A DNA stretch of 64,000 bases from Corynebacterium felinum (GTDB lineage Bacteria; Actinomycetota; Actinomycetes; Mycobacteriales; Mycobacteriaceae), in the NCBI RefSeq assembly GCF_030408755.1, contig NZ_CP047209.1:2604001-2668000 (forward strand), in the 5' to 3' direction. The notes beneath the pieces are model-generated. The model saw only the letters and a program-made list of their open reading frames with translations, was not told the origin of the DNA and did not search any database. The position numbers and the translations under genes were made by a program. Positions 52,901 to 62,564 of this stretch are shown in pieces (the first letter of the stretch is position 1; every line of letters starts with the position of its first letter).

Positions 52901-53623
52901 GTGACTTCAACTTCTTCCCCCGCCGTACTTTCTTTTCACAAGGCGGGCATTTCCCCCTTATGGCAGGATCTAAGTCTTGAGCTTCACCCCGGTGATTTCC
53001 TCGCCATCCTTGGCCCTAATGGGGTGGGTAAATCCTCGCTGATTAATGCGGTGCTGGGCACCCGCAGTTTAAGCAGTGGAAGTCTGAAGCTTTTAGGCAC
53101 GGTGGGCTACATCCCGCAGCAGCGGATGTTTCCCACCGATTTACCGTTGCGTGCCCGCGATCTTGTCTCTCTTGCTCTCGCTCATGGGGTGCTGAGAAAA
53201 CGCAGGGCATCACGCCGCGACGTCGATACGCTTCTTGCCCAGGTTGGGGCAACAGGCATCGCGGATGTGCGCGTGGGGTTGTTGTCGGGCGGGCAGCAGC
53301 AGTTGATTCGCCAAGCCCAGGCGTTTGCCCGCGACCCTGATCTGTTGCTGTGCGATGAGCCGTTGCTGAGTTTAGATCCCGGTATGCAAAAACATGTGGT
53401 GGATTTGTTGCAGCAGCGTATGGCGGAGAAATCGACGGCAATTATGTGCGTGACTCACTCCATTAACCCGGTGCTGCATTGTGCGACGAAGGTGCTGTAT
53501 TTAACACCGCGCGGGCACAAGATTGGCTCGGTGGATGAGGTGTTAACAACTGAGTCTTTGTCGGAGTTGTATGGCACGCATGTTGAGGTTGCCCGCGTGA
53601 ACGGTCGAGTGGTGGTGGTCTAA
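52901..53623 (+). CDS. Metal ABC transporter ATP-binding protein
   Basis: This 240-residue ATPase has Walker A GPNGVGKSS near residue 37, a Q-loop in GYIPQQRMFPTD, signature LSGGQQQ near 130, Walker B LLLCDEPLLSLD and H-loop THSINPV. It powers uptake with the neighbouring lipoprotein and permease. It starts with GTG at 52901 and ends one base before the permease ATG. Confidence 0.92.
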   Translation: MTSTSSPAVLSFHKAGISPLWQDLSLELHPGDFLAILGPNGVGKSSLINAVLGTRSLSSGSLKLLGTVGYIPQQRMFPTDLPLRARDLVSLALAHGVLRKRRASRRDVDTLLAQVGATGIADVRVGLLSGGQQQLIRQAQAFARDPDLLLCDEPLLSLDPGMQKHVVDLLQQRMAEKSTAIMCVTHSINPVLHCATKVLYLTPRGHKIGSVDEVLTTESLSELYGTHVEVARVNGRVVVV

Positions 53624-54478
53624 ATGAGTGCGTTTGTTGCTGATACGAGTTATTTGCTCTCTGTGGGTTTTGTGCACAACGCGCTGATTGCCTCGCTGTT
53701 GCTGGGGGTGCTCTCGGGTGTGATGGCTCCGCTTGTGGTGCTGCGGGAGATGTCGTTTTCGGTGCATGCGACCAGCGAGTTGGCGTTAATGGGTGCGGCT
53801 GCGGCGCTGTTGTTTAGTTTCAACATTGGTATTGGCGCGGTTGCTGGTGCTGTGGTGGCTGCGGTGGTGCTGGGTTTGTTGGGGCTCAAGCAGCAGGATA
53901 GTGCTGTGGGTGTGGTGATGAGCTTCGGCCTTGGTTTGTCGGTGCTGTTTATCCACCTGTATCCCGGCAATTCTTCCTCCGCTTTTTCGCTGCTCACTGG
54001 CCAGATTGTGGGTGTGCGCGATACGAGTGTGTGGGTGCTGGCTGCGATTACTGTCATGGTTGTTGCTGTGGTGGTGTTGGTGTGGCGTCCGTTGTTGTTT
54101 GCTTCTGCTGACCCGCTGTTAGCTGCGGCTTCGGGGGTGAATGTGCGCGGCTATAGTTTGTTGTTTGCTGTGTTGGTGGGTTTGTCGGCCTCCCAGTCGG
54201 TGCAGATTGTGGGCGCGTTGTTGGTGATGGCGTTGTTGATTACCCCGGGTGCGGCTGCGGTGCAGGTGACGAGTTCGCCGCTTCATGCGGTTGCGTTGTC
54301 GTGTGTGTTTGCGTTGGTGTCGTCGGTGGGTGGTTTGGTAGTGTCGCTGGCGCCGGGTTTGCCGGTGTCGGTGATGGTGACCAGCATTTCTTTCCTGATT
54401 TATGGTGTGTGTCGCACGATTGCTTTTCGACGTCGGCATCACGCGCACAAGGATGCTGTTCGGGCTAGTCAGCTGTGA
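53624..54478 (+). CDS. Metal ABC transporter permease (ZnuB/TroC family)
   Basis: This 284-residue permease has eight to nine hydrophobic helices. The family features are LVVLREMSFSVHATSELALMGAAAAL near residue 40, LTGQIVGVR near 120 and VGALLVMALLITPGAAAVQVTSSP near 205. It follows the ATPase without a gap and ends 6 bp before the next gene, which is probably co-transcribed. Confidence 0.92.
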   Translation: MSAFVADTSYLLSVGFVHNALIASLLLGVLSGVMAPLVVLREMSFSVHATSELALMGAAAALLFSFNIGIGAVAGAVVAAVVLGLLGLKQQDSAVGVVMSFGLGLSVLFIHLYPGNSSSAFSLLTGQIVGVRDTSVWVLAAITVMVVAVVVLVWRPLLFASADPLLAAASGVNVRGYSLLFAVLVGLSASQSVQIVGALLVMALLITPGAAAVQVTSSPLHAVALSCVFALVSSVGGLVVSLAPGLPVSVMVTSISFLIYGVCRTIAFRRRHHAHKDAVRASQL

Positions 54479-54484
54479 GGTGTT

Positions 54485-55291
54485 GTGAAGTTTATTCGCG
54501 GTGAGTTTCGCTGCTCTGATGGGCAACGGCGCACATACGGGAAGATCAGTTCTGGTGTGTCATCGCCGGATGTGTTTGTGTGGTTGCATGGTTCTACGCA
54601 GTCAGGCCAGGTGGGGCGTCGTTTTACGGCAGGCCAGTTTGATGTTTTTGCAAGCTTGGGGTATACGGTGTTGTATCCCGATGGGGTGGGCAGGCATTGG
54701 AATGATGGCCGGGTAGATCTTCGCGAAAAGACTCGTGCGTTGGGCACGGATGATGTGCTGTTTTTATCTGAGCTCATTGAGCACTACCGTGGCGACAATG
54801 GCAGGGTGTTTGGTGCGGGTTATTCAAATGGGGGTCAGATGATTCTGCGTCTGCTTTTCGACGCCCCCGCCCTGTTGACCCGCGCCGCAGTGTTTGCCGC
54901 CACGCAGCCTATAAAGGACAACTTCCTGTGTTCCACGGAGGATTTCATTCCCACTCCCCTGCTGTTAATGCATGGAGTTGAGGACCCGATTGCGCCTTTT
55001 CATGGGGGCAGATTGCAGCTTTTTAGCAACGCCTGCCGTGGCGAGGTTCTAAGTTTTGAGCGCACCTTAGCGTTGTATTCCGCGCTCAATACTGGTGTTT
55101 CCTTTACTCCCCCACCCCCGCGCCATCGCGGTGTTGAGCTCTACGACTATCCCGGTGTGGCGGGCTATGCCTTACATGGTGTGGGGCATGTGGTGCCGGT
55201 GGCAGGTGCGGTTCAATCGGAGTTTTTAGGCCCAACACACACCGATTTCCTTGCCACCGACTACCTCATTGATTTTTTCCAGTTGCGTTAG
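54485..55291 (+). CDS. LpqC-like esterase (poly-hydroxybutyrate-depolymerase family)
   Basis: This 268-residue alpha/beta hydrolase has the nucleophile Ser in [10 protein letters not shown] near residue 120, acid Asp in [12 protein letters not shown] and His in [20 protein letters not shown] near 33 is the oxyanion region. No signal peptide is visible, unlike secreted LpqC. It starts with GTG at 54485 after GAGGTG, 6 bp behind the permease. The family acts on polyesters and acyl esters; the substrate here is unknown. It ends 4 bp into the convergent rlmB gene. Confidence 0.8.
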   Translation: MKFIRGEFRCSDGQRRTYGKISSGVSSPDVFVWLHGSTQSGQVGRRFTAGQFDVFASLGYTVLYPDGVGRHWNDGRVDLREKTRALGTDDVLFLSELIEHYRGDNGRVFGAGYSNGGQMILRLLFDAPALLTRAAVFAATQPIKDNFLCSTEDFIPTPLLLMHGVEDPIAPFHGGRLQLFSNACRGEVLSFERTLALYSALNTGVSFTPPPPRHRGVELYDYPGVAGYALHGVGHVVPVAGAVQSEFLGPTHTDFLATDYLIDFFQLR

Positions 55292-56229
55292 TTCACGCGG
55301 CGCTGGCGAGCAAATTCGCTCAGTACAACGCCTGCAGCAACTGAGGCGTTGAGGGATTCCACCCAGCTGGTCATGGGGATGGACATCAAATCGTCACAGT
55401 TTTCCTTAACCAGACGAGAAATACCTTTGCCTTCAGAACCCACGACGATCACAACATTGCCGGTGCCATCATAGGTATCTAGGGTGGAGTTTCCGCCGGT
55501 ATCTAGGCCGATTACCTGGTAACCGTTCTTCTGGAATTCCTTGACGGTGCGGGTGATGTTGGTTGCCTTCGCCACAGGCAGACGAGCTGCGATACCTGCG
55601 GAGGTACGCCACGCAACAGCGGTCACCGATGCGGAACGACGCTCTGGAATAACCACGCCATGCCCACCGAAGGCGGCAACGGAGCGGATCACAGCGCCCA
55701 GGTTGCGAGGGTCGGTGATGTTGTCGAGAACAACGATCATGCCGTTTTCGCCAGATTCAGCCACGCGTTCGATCAGGTCGTGCACTTCAGCGTATTTGAA
55801 TGCTGGGATTTGCAGACCGATGCCTTGGTGCATACCGTTGCCGGTCATGCGATCCATTTCGTGGCGTGGCACTTCGATCAGTGGGATCGAGCGGGCATGG
55901 GCGATCTGGACAGCTTCGCTTAAGCGATTGTCGTTGCCAGTGCCTTCCACAATGTAGAGAGCGTTGGCGGGCACTTTGGCGTGCAAGCACTCGACCACAG
56001 GGTTGCGGCCAACCACCAGTTCGGTGGTTTCTTCCTTGACGTGGCGGCCCTTATCGCGGCGGATCTTCTCCAGCTTGCGCTTATGCGCTGCGTGGTACAC
56101 ACGATCTTCCGCTTTAGGGGTAGGACCTTTGCCTTTGAGTGCGCGGCGACGGACAGCGCCAGAGCCCTTCGTTGCGCCCTTCTTGTTGGTCTTGCGTAGA
56201 CCTGGGCGATTGGTTTGGTTTCCAGCCAT
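55288..56229 (-). CDS. rlmB: 23S rRNA 2'-O-ribose methyltransferase, TrmH/RlmB family
   Basis: This SPOUT-class methyltransferase of 313 residues has a basic N-terminal extension (about 1-60, [20 protein letters not shown]) typical of actinobacteria, a substrate-binding domain ([21 protein letters not shown]) and the knotted catalytic domain with [28 protein letters not shown] and [14 protein letters not shown], ending in [17 protein letters not shown]. It modifies 23S rRNA. cysS lies 21 bp upstream on the same strand, so the two form an operon as in many actinobacteria. Confidence 0.92.
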   Translation of the reverse strand: MAGNQTNRPGLRKTNKKGATKGSGAVRRRALKGKGPTPKAEDRVYHAAHKRKLEKIRRDKGRHVKEETTELVVGRNPVVECLHAKVPANALYIVEGTGNDNRLSEAVQIAHARSIPLIEVPRHEMDRMTGNGMHQGIGLQIPAFKYAEVHDLIERVAESGENGMIVVLDNITDPRNLGAVIRSVAAFGGHGVVIPERRSASVTAVAWRTSAGIAARLPVAKATNITRTVKEFQKNGYQVIGLDTGGNSTLDTYDGTGNVVIVVGSEGKGISRLVKENCDDLMSIPMTSWVESLNASVAAGVVLSEFARQRRVN

Positions 56230-56250
56230 GAATATTTTTTCCTTTAAGTT

Positions 56251-57642
56251 TTAGTTTTCCAGCGACCACTCAGGGCCGGAGGGGGTGTCGGTGACGGTAA
56301 TCCCTGCTTGTGCTAACCGATCGCGTACTTCATCGGCCAGCGCCCAGTTTTTCTCCGCGCGGGCTTGTGTTCTGCGCTGCAGTTCAGATTGGACCAGTAC
56401 GTCGAGGGCTTTGTAGGCGTTGTCGTTGTGGGTTGTTGCCTGCACCCAGTGAGGTGCGTGCGGATCGACACCAAGGACTGCCGCCATGGCCCTAACACTT
56501 CCTGCGATTTCGCGTGCCTGCTCTACCTTACCTTCCGCAAGCGCGGTGTTGCCTTCGCGCACTGCGTTGTGGATTTCGGCCAGTGCCCTTGGCACTGCGA
56601 GGTCGTCATTCATTGCTTCTTCAAAGCCGGGCGTCCACGTTCCTACCTCTACATCCCCGACACGGTCGAGGAATGCCTCGACGCGGCGGTATCCTTGGGC
56701 GGCTTCCTGCAACGCGCCTTCGGAATATTCCAGCATGGAGCGGTAGTGCGCGGAGCCTAGGTAGTAGCGCAGTTCAACGGGGCGAACCAGCTCCAAGATG
56801 GCGGGGACGGACAGGACATTGCCAAGTGATTTACTCATCTTTTCCCCAGCCATGGTCACCCAGTGGTTATGCATCCAGTATTGTGCGAAACCGTCGCCTG
56901 CGGCGTGGGATTGTGCGATTTCGTTTTCGTGGTGCGGGAATTGCAGGTCGAGTCCACCGCCGTGAATGTCGAAGGATCCGCCAAGGTACCAAGTGGCCAT
57001 GGCGGAGCATTCGAGGTGCCAGCCAGGTCGGCCATCGCCCCAGGGGGTAGGCCAGCTGGGTTCGCCAGGTTTGGCTGCTTTCCAGAGTGCGAAATCGAGG
57101 TGGCTGCGTTTGCCGGCGTTGTCGGTTTCTCCCTGTTCCATTTCTTCAATGCGGTTTCCGGAGAGGTGGCCGTAGTCGGAGCCTTCGGCATTGACCCAGG
57201 CGTGGACGTCGAAGTAGACGCTGCCGGAGTCTGCATAGGCGAATCCGGCGTCGATAAGCCTGTGCATGTAGTCGATCATTTGAGTGACGTGCCCAGTTGC
57301 GCGTGGTTCCACACTAGGGGGCAGGACGCCGAGCTGATCGTAAGCCCATGTGAAAGCGCGCTCGTGGGTTGCAACCCATTCCCACCAGGGGCGGTTGTTT
57401 TCTGCCGCTTTGGTGAGGATTTTGTCGTCAATGTCTGTGACATTACGGACGAAGGCAACATCATAGCCTAGTGCCAAAAGCCAGCGGCGCAGGATGTCGA
57501 AGGCGACACCGGAGCGCACGTGTCCGATGTGGGGTTGTGTTTGTGGCGTGGCACCACACAGGTATATCGAGGCGTGCCCTTCACGCAGGGGCGTGAAGTC
57601 TCGAAGGGACCGGGTTCCTGTGTCAAAGATGCGTAGAGTCAC
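56251..57642 (-). CDS. cysS: Cysteinyl-tRNA synthetase
   Basis: This class I synthetase of 463 residues has the zinc-site Cys in [14 protein letters not shown] motif PHIGHVRSG (about 37-45), [17 protein letters not shown] with Zn histidines, and KMSKS as [10 protein letters not shown] near 268. Length and the C-terminal DALR-like domain fit CysS rather than MshC, which is shorter. It is first in the cysS-rlmB operon; the ATG is at 57640-57642. Confidence 0.95.
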   Translation of the reverse strand: MTLRIFDTGTRSLRDFTPLREGHASIYLCGATPQTQPHIGHVRSGVAFDILRRWLLALGYDVAFVRNVTDIDDKILTKAAENNRPWWEWVATHERAFTWAYDQLGVLPPSVEPRATGHVTQMIDYMHRLIDAGFAYADSGSVYFDVHAWVNAEGSDYGHLSGNRIEEMEQGETDNAGKRSHLDFALWKAAKPGEPSWPTPWGDGRPGWHLECSAMATWYLGGSFDIHGGGLDLQFPHHENEIAQSHAAGDGFAQYWMHNHWVTMAGEKMSKSLGNVLSVPAILELVRPVELRYYLGSAHYRSMLEYSEGALQEAAQGYRRVEAFLDRVGDVEVGTWTPGFEEAMNDDLAVPRALAEIHNAVREGNTALAEGKVEQAREIAGSVRAMAAVLGVDPHAPHWVQATTHNDNAYKALDVLVQSELQRRTQARAEKNWALADEVRDRLAQAGITVTDTPSGPEWSLEN

Positions 57643-58262
57643 GCAGAACAGTTTAGTTCACCTTCCCCAAATACACCTTATTAAGGAAGGCGGTGAGCTG
57701 TACTGCACTTCGGGATGGATTGGTTTGAGGCTTGATGAACATATTCCACCTTTTGAATGACTGCAAAAGTGCTGAACAAGTAGATTTTATTCACATTTTC
57801 CCACAATGGATTGCATCACCACTAATACTAAACGGACTTCAGATATGCATAAAAATATATGGAAACCCTGAGCAAACCCCCCAAAAGTGGGGAAGCTCCT
57901 ATTGGAAATATTATATATTATTAAGATATTATCTGTGCTACATTTTTCCAGCTTAACAATCAAAAGCACTATTGATAACGTTCACATTCGCCGAAAAATT
58001 CCCACACATGCAGTGAATTTTATACGTTTACGCTGGTGTTATTCCCATTCCTGCTTTAGCCTTATCCATAGCGACAAGGCTGCACTGCCAGTTGAGCAAG
58101 TAGCATTTTTCGGCTCATTGTGCTGAAAAACTATGCGCTCGCGTCGCAATGCACTCTCAGATTCTTTTAGGGTAAATGGGTTCGTTCTGCAACACCCCCA
58201 TTCACCCCCCTTCTTCCAGATGTCTGATTTCTGTCTACAAACACCTATTTAGGGGAACCTAT
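57643..58262. other. AT-rich intergenic region upstream of the secreted protein
   Basis: About 620 bp, AT-rich between 57700 and 58110, with poly-AT around 57908-57935 (TATTATATATTATTAAG). Frames of 60-80 codons cross it without ribosome sites or family resemblance. The promoter of the secreted protein should lie near its right end. Such AT-rich leaders are common before highly expressed envelope genes. Confidence 0.5.
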
Positions 58263-59831
58263 ATGTTTAAGAACCGCATTCGCACCGCCGCTCTTGCTGG
58301 CGCGATCGCTGTTGCTACCGGTCTGTCCGGCTTCTCTGTTCCTGCTTTCGCTCAGGAAACCGCTGTTACTGCCAACGCTCCTACCCCACCAAGCCAGAAT
58401 GTGCTCAACGCATTCAACGGCGCTGACGGCTCCCTGGCTGTGAACGTTTCTGCGGTTAACCACACCGAGGATCAGCTTAAGGCTTGGACCGACGCCACCA
58501 TGAAGTACCTGGAGGCTCTTCCAAAAACTGAGCTGACCGTTGGTGCTGTGGTCAACGATCCTTCTGAGCAGGCATCTGTTGCTGCGCTGAAGAATGATCT
58601 TGCTCGTGCTACCGCTGAGCTGAAGACCTCGGCTGATAACATCACCAAGGCTCGCGAGTCGGTCAAGTACGCTGTGGAAAAGGACCAGGCTGCAGTTGAT
58701 GCATGGAAGGCTGTTGCCGCCAAGGGCGACGAAATCAAGAAGGCTGAAGAAAAGCTCGCTGCTGACTTCGCAAAGAAGGTTGCCGAGGTTAACAAGCTGA
58801 TCCAAGCTGCTAACGATGTTGCAGGTAACACTCAGCCTGCTTTGCCCACCTTCTCCGATGATTCTGCAGAGTATGCAGATACCATGAAGAAGCTCAACGA
58901 CCGCTACGATGCAGCTCGTGAGCAGAACGCTGATGTGGATGAGAACAACTACATCAAGCGCACCTATCTCCCAGCTTTCGAGAAGGCTCTTGCCGCAGCT
59001 GAGGCTGTGAAGGAACTCCTCGATCCTGAAAGCACCAAGATTGCTGAGCTGAAGAAGCAGAAGGATGACCTGACCAAGGCTGCTCGCGTTGCACAGGCTG
59101 AAGCTCAGAAGTCTGACGCTATCGTTCGCCAGCTGCTGGTTAACCGCGCGACCGCTCAGCGCGATGCACTGCGCCTGGTTGAGGCTATCTACGCTGCGAC
59201 CGTTCGCTTCGCTGAGCTCTACGAGCTCGATCAGGACAAGAACATCGTGAACAAGGATGGTGATAACACCACCCTGCGTCACGAGTACCGCGCACTGGTT
59301 GCTCGCTTGGCAAATTCCGGCGCACACATCGAAAAGCGACTGGCTGATGCTGAAGAGGAAATGAAGAAGTTCGGACCAAACTTCGCTACCGACTTGGCTG
59401 ATCCTTCCGCTGAGGCTGCTGAGCTGCGTCGCGTTCAGATCGCTGAAGCTAACCGTGTCTTCGCTGAGGTTATTGCCAACACCGAGTGGCAGGAAGATGT
59501 TGCGTTCCTCGTGAACATCGACATGGGCTTCAACGCTGAAATGGCTGCTCGCATGAAGGCTGAGGAAGAGGCTAAGGCCCGCATCAAGGCTGAGCAGGAC
59601 CGCGCCGCTAAGCTGGAAGAGATCCTGCGCAAGCTGGCTGAAAGCCAGAACAAGCCTGCTGAGCCTAAGCCAACCACCCCAGCTCCTACCGAGAAGCCTG
59701 GTAGCGGCTCCTCCGATAACAAGGACAAGAAGTTCCCAACGTGGGGCATCTTCGCAATCATCGGTGGCATCGTGGCAGCTATCGCCGCACTGTTCCCAAT
59801 GATCGCAAAGCACCTGAACATCAAGTTCTAA
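58263..59831 (+). CDS. Secreted coiled-coil protein with C-terminal membrane anchor
   Basis: This 522-residue envelope protein has a signal peptide (LAGAIAVATGLSGFSVPAFA, cleavage near residue 31). A long, almost entirely helical, Ala/Lys/Glu/Asp-rich region with coiled-coil heptads runs from about 75 to 455, followed by a Pro/Thr linker (PAEPKPTTPAPTEKPGSGSS) and a C-terminal hydrophobic segment GIFAIIGGIVAAIAALFPM with a short KHLNIKF tail. There is no LPxTG signal. AGGGG precedes the ATG at 58263. Codon choice is strongly biased (GCT, AAG, CTG), as in highly expressed genes. I do not recognise a named family; a role as an abundant surface or periplasmic structural protein is inference. Confidence 0.75.
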   Translation: MFKNRIRTAALAGAIAVATGLSGFSVPAFAQETAVTANAPTPPSQNVLNAFNGADGSLAVNVSAVNHTEDQLKAWTDATMKYLEALPKTELTVGAVVNDPSEQASVAALKNDLARATAELKTSADNITKARESVKYAVEKDQAAVDAWKAVAAKGDEIKKAEEKLAADFAKKVAEVNKLIQAANDVAGNTQPALPTFSDDSAEYADTMKKLNDRYDAAREQNADVDENNYIKRTYLPAFEKALAAAEAVKELLDPESTKIAELKKQKDDLTKAARVAQAEAQKSDAIVRQLLVNRATAQRDALRLVEAIYAATVRFAELYELDQDKNIVNKDGDNTTLRHEYRALVARLANSGAHIEKRLADAEEEMKKFGPNFATDLADPSAEAAELRRVQIAEANRVFAEVIANTEWQEDVAFLVNIDMGFNAEMAARMKAEEEAKARIKAEQDRAAKLEEILRKLAESQNKPAEPKPTTPAPTEKPGSGSSDNKDKKFPTWGIFAIIGGIVAAIAALFPMIAKHLNIKF

Positions 59832-59854
59832 TCGCGCTCTAGGTTTGGCTTCTC

Positions 59855-59891
59855 ACTGTGGCTCACCAATTCTGGTGAGCCACAGTTTTTT
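59855..59891 (+). terminator. Strong Rho-independent terminator
   Basis: The perfect 14-bp stem ACTGTGGCTCACCA / TGGTGAGCCACAGT with loop ATTC is followed by TTTTTTCT. It is 24 bp behind the secreted coiled-coil gene. Confidence 0.95.
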
Positions 59892-60003
59892 CTATACCCC
59901 CATTTTTTACAAGAGCGCTACTAACGGGCACCTGGTTTCCTTCGCGTGCGATTGGTGAGAATCCCTTTCTTGGGCTTTGCCACGCTTTATACTAAACCCC
60001 TAG

Positions 60004-61870
60004 CCCGGATTTTTCATGGGTGTGGGGTGAAAAGGTGAGCAAAAAGTAAAGAAAGTGCTTCTTGACCTGCTAGAATAGAGATGTTTTGAAGTCAATAATC
60101 TAGGCAGAAAGAAACACTTTCAAGGTGAAGACTACCACATACATTCCACGGGTTGCTAGCTGTTCTCATCTTGTATCCGGTGCGGGGGTGTTACCGTTTG
60201 CTCACGTAGCCGAATTGGTGGGAATAAGTGACTGCCTTGATTCCGCTTTGCCGCGTTCTGGGCTCACGCACACGTTAGGGGATGTGTGGGTGAATCTGGC
60301 TTTATCGTTGATTGCTGGTGGGGATGATGTCCACGACATCACCTTGCTTTCTTCTGTTTCAACCGCGTTAGCATCAAAATCGTTACCGTCAGTGACAACC
60401 GCATGGCGGCGGATCACAGAATATGCAGATACCAGCGAGCATGTGCGAGAAGGGTTTATCCACGCAGCGAAACAAGCTCGCACTAGGGTGTGGGATTTGT
60501 TAGGTGATCACGCTCCGCATCGGGTGGCAACAGTTGAACAACCACTGGTTATCGATATTGATGCCACGTTGATTACCGCACATTCCGATAAGGAAAACGC
60601 GACGCCTACCTATAAGAAAGGCTTTGGTTTCCACCCGTTATGTGCCTTTATTGATTACACCAGCATCGGTCTGCCTGGTGGGGAGTTTCTTAACTGCCTG
60701 CTTCGACCAGGAAATGCCGGGGCAAACACAATTCGTGATCACTGCCAGCTTGTTGACGAGATTCTTGCCACCCTGCCTGATCACAGTGATGGTCAACCCT
60801 GGGGCAAACGATTAGTCATCCGTGCTGACAGTGCTGGTGGGACAAAGAAATTCATCAGTTTCCTCAACGATCACAACCTTGGGTATGTTCTGGGTTATTC
60901 CGCCCCGCCGACAGCGCGCATCACCCTTGACCATCACCTTCAATCCCAACAAACAACCAACGCTGATACACAACACTTGGGAACCAGTGCTCACACAGGC
61001 AAAGACTGTGATCGGTGGGATACTCGGGTGCCGATTGTGCGTGCTTCAGGGGATCTGGTTTGTGATGAGAACCATTTCCTTGAAGACATCACCGGACTAC
61101 TGCGCACCGCAAATATAGATGAGCACCAACCTTTGGTGAATCTTCTAGCTGACTACCCCGAGGATATGCGTGTTATCGCACGAATCGAACCACCCCACCC
61201 AGGGTGCCAACACAGTCTTTTCAACCAACATGGTGTTCGCGCCCAACTGTGCGTAACGAACCTTATTGGGAATATTCAACACATTGACTACTGCTACCGT
61301 AATCGGTCTTTATGTGAACAACACATCAAAGACACCAAAGACCAAGGCCTTAGTAAACTGCCGTTTAAACAATTCGGGGCGAACCAAATCTGGTGTTTGA
61401 TCGTTGCACTATCCCACCAACTTCTTACCTGGACGAAACTCATCGACGCCTGCCACCACAAAGATCATTCACACCAAGAAACAAGCAAGCCTTGGTGGAC
61501 ATGGGTGCCGAAGACTATCCGTGTAAGGTTTGTTGCGGTTGCATCAAAAATCACCACAAGCAGCAGACGCATCATCCTCCAGCTTGACCAGCACAACCCC
61601 CACACCCACACACTGGTCACGCTTATTGGCTACACCCAGAGCCTTCTACAGCCACGCTGGAAGAAACGAAAACCCTAACACCCCTAGGCCCACACACGCG
61701 ATCTGGCAGCCACACTGCAGGCACACCCCAACCCCCAAACCCCACACAACTTTATGGACGCACACCTTGCCCTAAAAACCACGAATCAAAGGGCGAAGGT
61801 GAACCAACCAACCCCACAAACACACCACCCCAACCCACCACCACCAAACCCACCCCATGAAAAATCTGGG
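60004..61870 (+). mobile_element. IS1380-family insertion sequence, copy 2
   Basis: This 1867-bp element matches copy 1 in length and ends (CCCGGATTTTTCATGGG at 60004 and its inverse ending at 61870) and is flanked by CTAG at 60000-60003 and 61871-61874. The only base change seen against copy 1 is G to A at 61462. It lies in the same orientation as copy 1, 32,561 bp away. It sits between the terminator of the secreted protein and the PTS operon. Confidence 0.9.
60125..61678 (+). CDS. IS1380-family DDE transposase (copy 2)
   Basis: The intact 517-residue transposase is identical in protein sequence to copy 1, the one base difference being a synonymous lysine codon (AAG to AAA). It has the same GTG start and catalytic landmarks (VIDIDATLI, LVIRADSAGG, EQHIKDTKDQGLSKLP). 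Full conservation of both copies suggests an active or recently active element. Confidence 0.9.
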   Translation: MKTTTYIPRVASCSHLVSGAGVLPFAHVAELVGISDCLDSALPRSGLTHTLGDVWVNLALSLIAGGDDVHDITLLSSVSTALASKSLPSVTTAWRRITEYADTSEHVREGFIHAAKQARTRVWDLLGDHAPHRVATVEQPLVIDIDATLITAHSDKENATPTYKKGFGFHPLCAFIDYTSIGLPGGEFLNCLLRPGNAGANTIRDHCQLVDEILATLPDHSDGQPWGKRLVIRADSAGGTKKFISFLNDHNLGYVLGYSAPPTARITLDHHLQSQQTTNADTQHLGTSAHTGKDCDRWDTRVPIVRASGDLVCDENHFLEDITGLLRTANIDEHQPLVNLLADYPEDMRVIARIEPPHPGCQHSLFNQHGVRAQLCVTNLIGNIQHIDYCYRNRSLCEQHIKDTKDQGLSKLPFKQFGANQIWCLIVALSHQLLTWTKLIDACHHKDHSHQETSKPWWTWVPKTIRVRFVAVASKITTSSRRIILQLDQHNPHTHTLVTLIGYTQSLLQPRWKKRKP

Positions 61871-62022
61871 CTAGGATCATTACTACTGATATCAACTGTG
61901 GTGGTGGGCATGTGTTCATCAGGGCGTGTATGCATTCTTGAAAGCTTTGCGCCCATAATTTCACGGTATCGTTCCACATACCCTCACCTCCCTCACCACC
62001 TCGCAAGGCAGATAAGCAGGCA

Positions 62023-62060
62023 TAATAAAACCCCGGCCGGGACACAGCCCAAAGCCGGGG
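62023..62060 (-). terminator. Rho-independent terminator of the PTS operon
   Basis: CCCCGGC (62031-62037) pairs with GCCGGGG (62054-62060); on the minus strand it is followed by TTTTATTA. It lies 19 bp behind the EIIA stop. Confidence 0.85.
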
Positions 62061-62078
62061 GGAACGCACCAACGAGTG

Positions 62079-62564
62079 CTAATTTAAGGTCACATGCGCA
62101 ACGACGTCGTCACGCTGCACCTTGTGTGCAGCAGCCGTAACATTCGCAACCTGCTTCTTATTCGTCAACACCACAGGAGTAATCAACGACTTACCAGCCC
62201 TACGCACAGCCGCAGCATCAACGCGCACAACCAGCTCACCAGCCTTAACAGAATCCCCAGCGGAGACAAACGCCTCAAAACCAGCACCGCGCAACGCCAC
62301 CGTATCCAAACCAATGTGCACCAAAACATCCACACCATTCTTGTCACGGATAGCAAACGCATGCATCGTGTTGAAAATCGTCACAATCTGACCCGAAACA
62401 GGAGCACAAACCTCCAACACCTGGCAGGACTCATCAGGAACAACCGCCACGCCCGGACCAAGCATCTCATCAGCAAACACCTGATCCGGCACAGCAGTAA
62501 CATCCATCACAGTCCCAGGAAACGGGGTGAGAAGATCAACTTTCTTCTTCGACCAACCGAACAT
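62079..62564 (-). CDS. PTS EIIA component, glucose type (Crr-like)
   Basis: This 161-residue cytosolic phosphocarrier passes phosphate from HPr to the EIIB of the adjacent gene. It is the glucose-type fold: LLTPFPGTVMDVTAVPDQVFADEMLGPGVAVVPD, the first His in TMHAFAI (about 76) and the phosphorylated His in VLVHIGLDTV (about 91). The ATG overlaps the EIIBC stop by one base (TAATG), so the two are coupled. An EIIA fused in trans with NagE-like EIIBC supports an amino-sugar or glucose system. Confidence 0.92.
   Translation of the reverse strand: MFGWSKKKVDLLTPFPGTVMDVTAVPDQVFADEMLGPGVAVVPDESCQVLEVCAPVSGQIVTIFNTMHAFAIRDKNGVDVLVHIGLDTVALRGAGFEAFVSAGDSVKAGELVVRVDAAAVRRAGKSLITPVVLTNKKQVANVTAAAHKVQRDDVVAHVTLN

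Noticed and set aside
56863..57471. A 202-codon plus-strand frame opposite cysS
   Set aside because: Antisense shadow of cysS; no ribosome site and no family resemblance.
57732..58126. Short frames (74 and 79 codons) in the AT-rich gap before the secreted protein
   Set aside because: Overlapping in different frames, with no ribosome sites and composition set by AT-rich DNA.
58245..59813. A 522-codon minus-strand frame mirrored against the secreted coiled-coil gene
   Set aside because: It results from extreme codon bias in the real gene. The mirror product is Leu/Ser-rich with no start signal or family.
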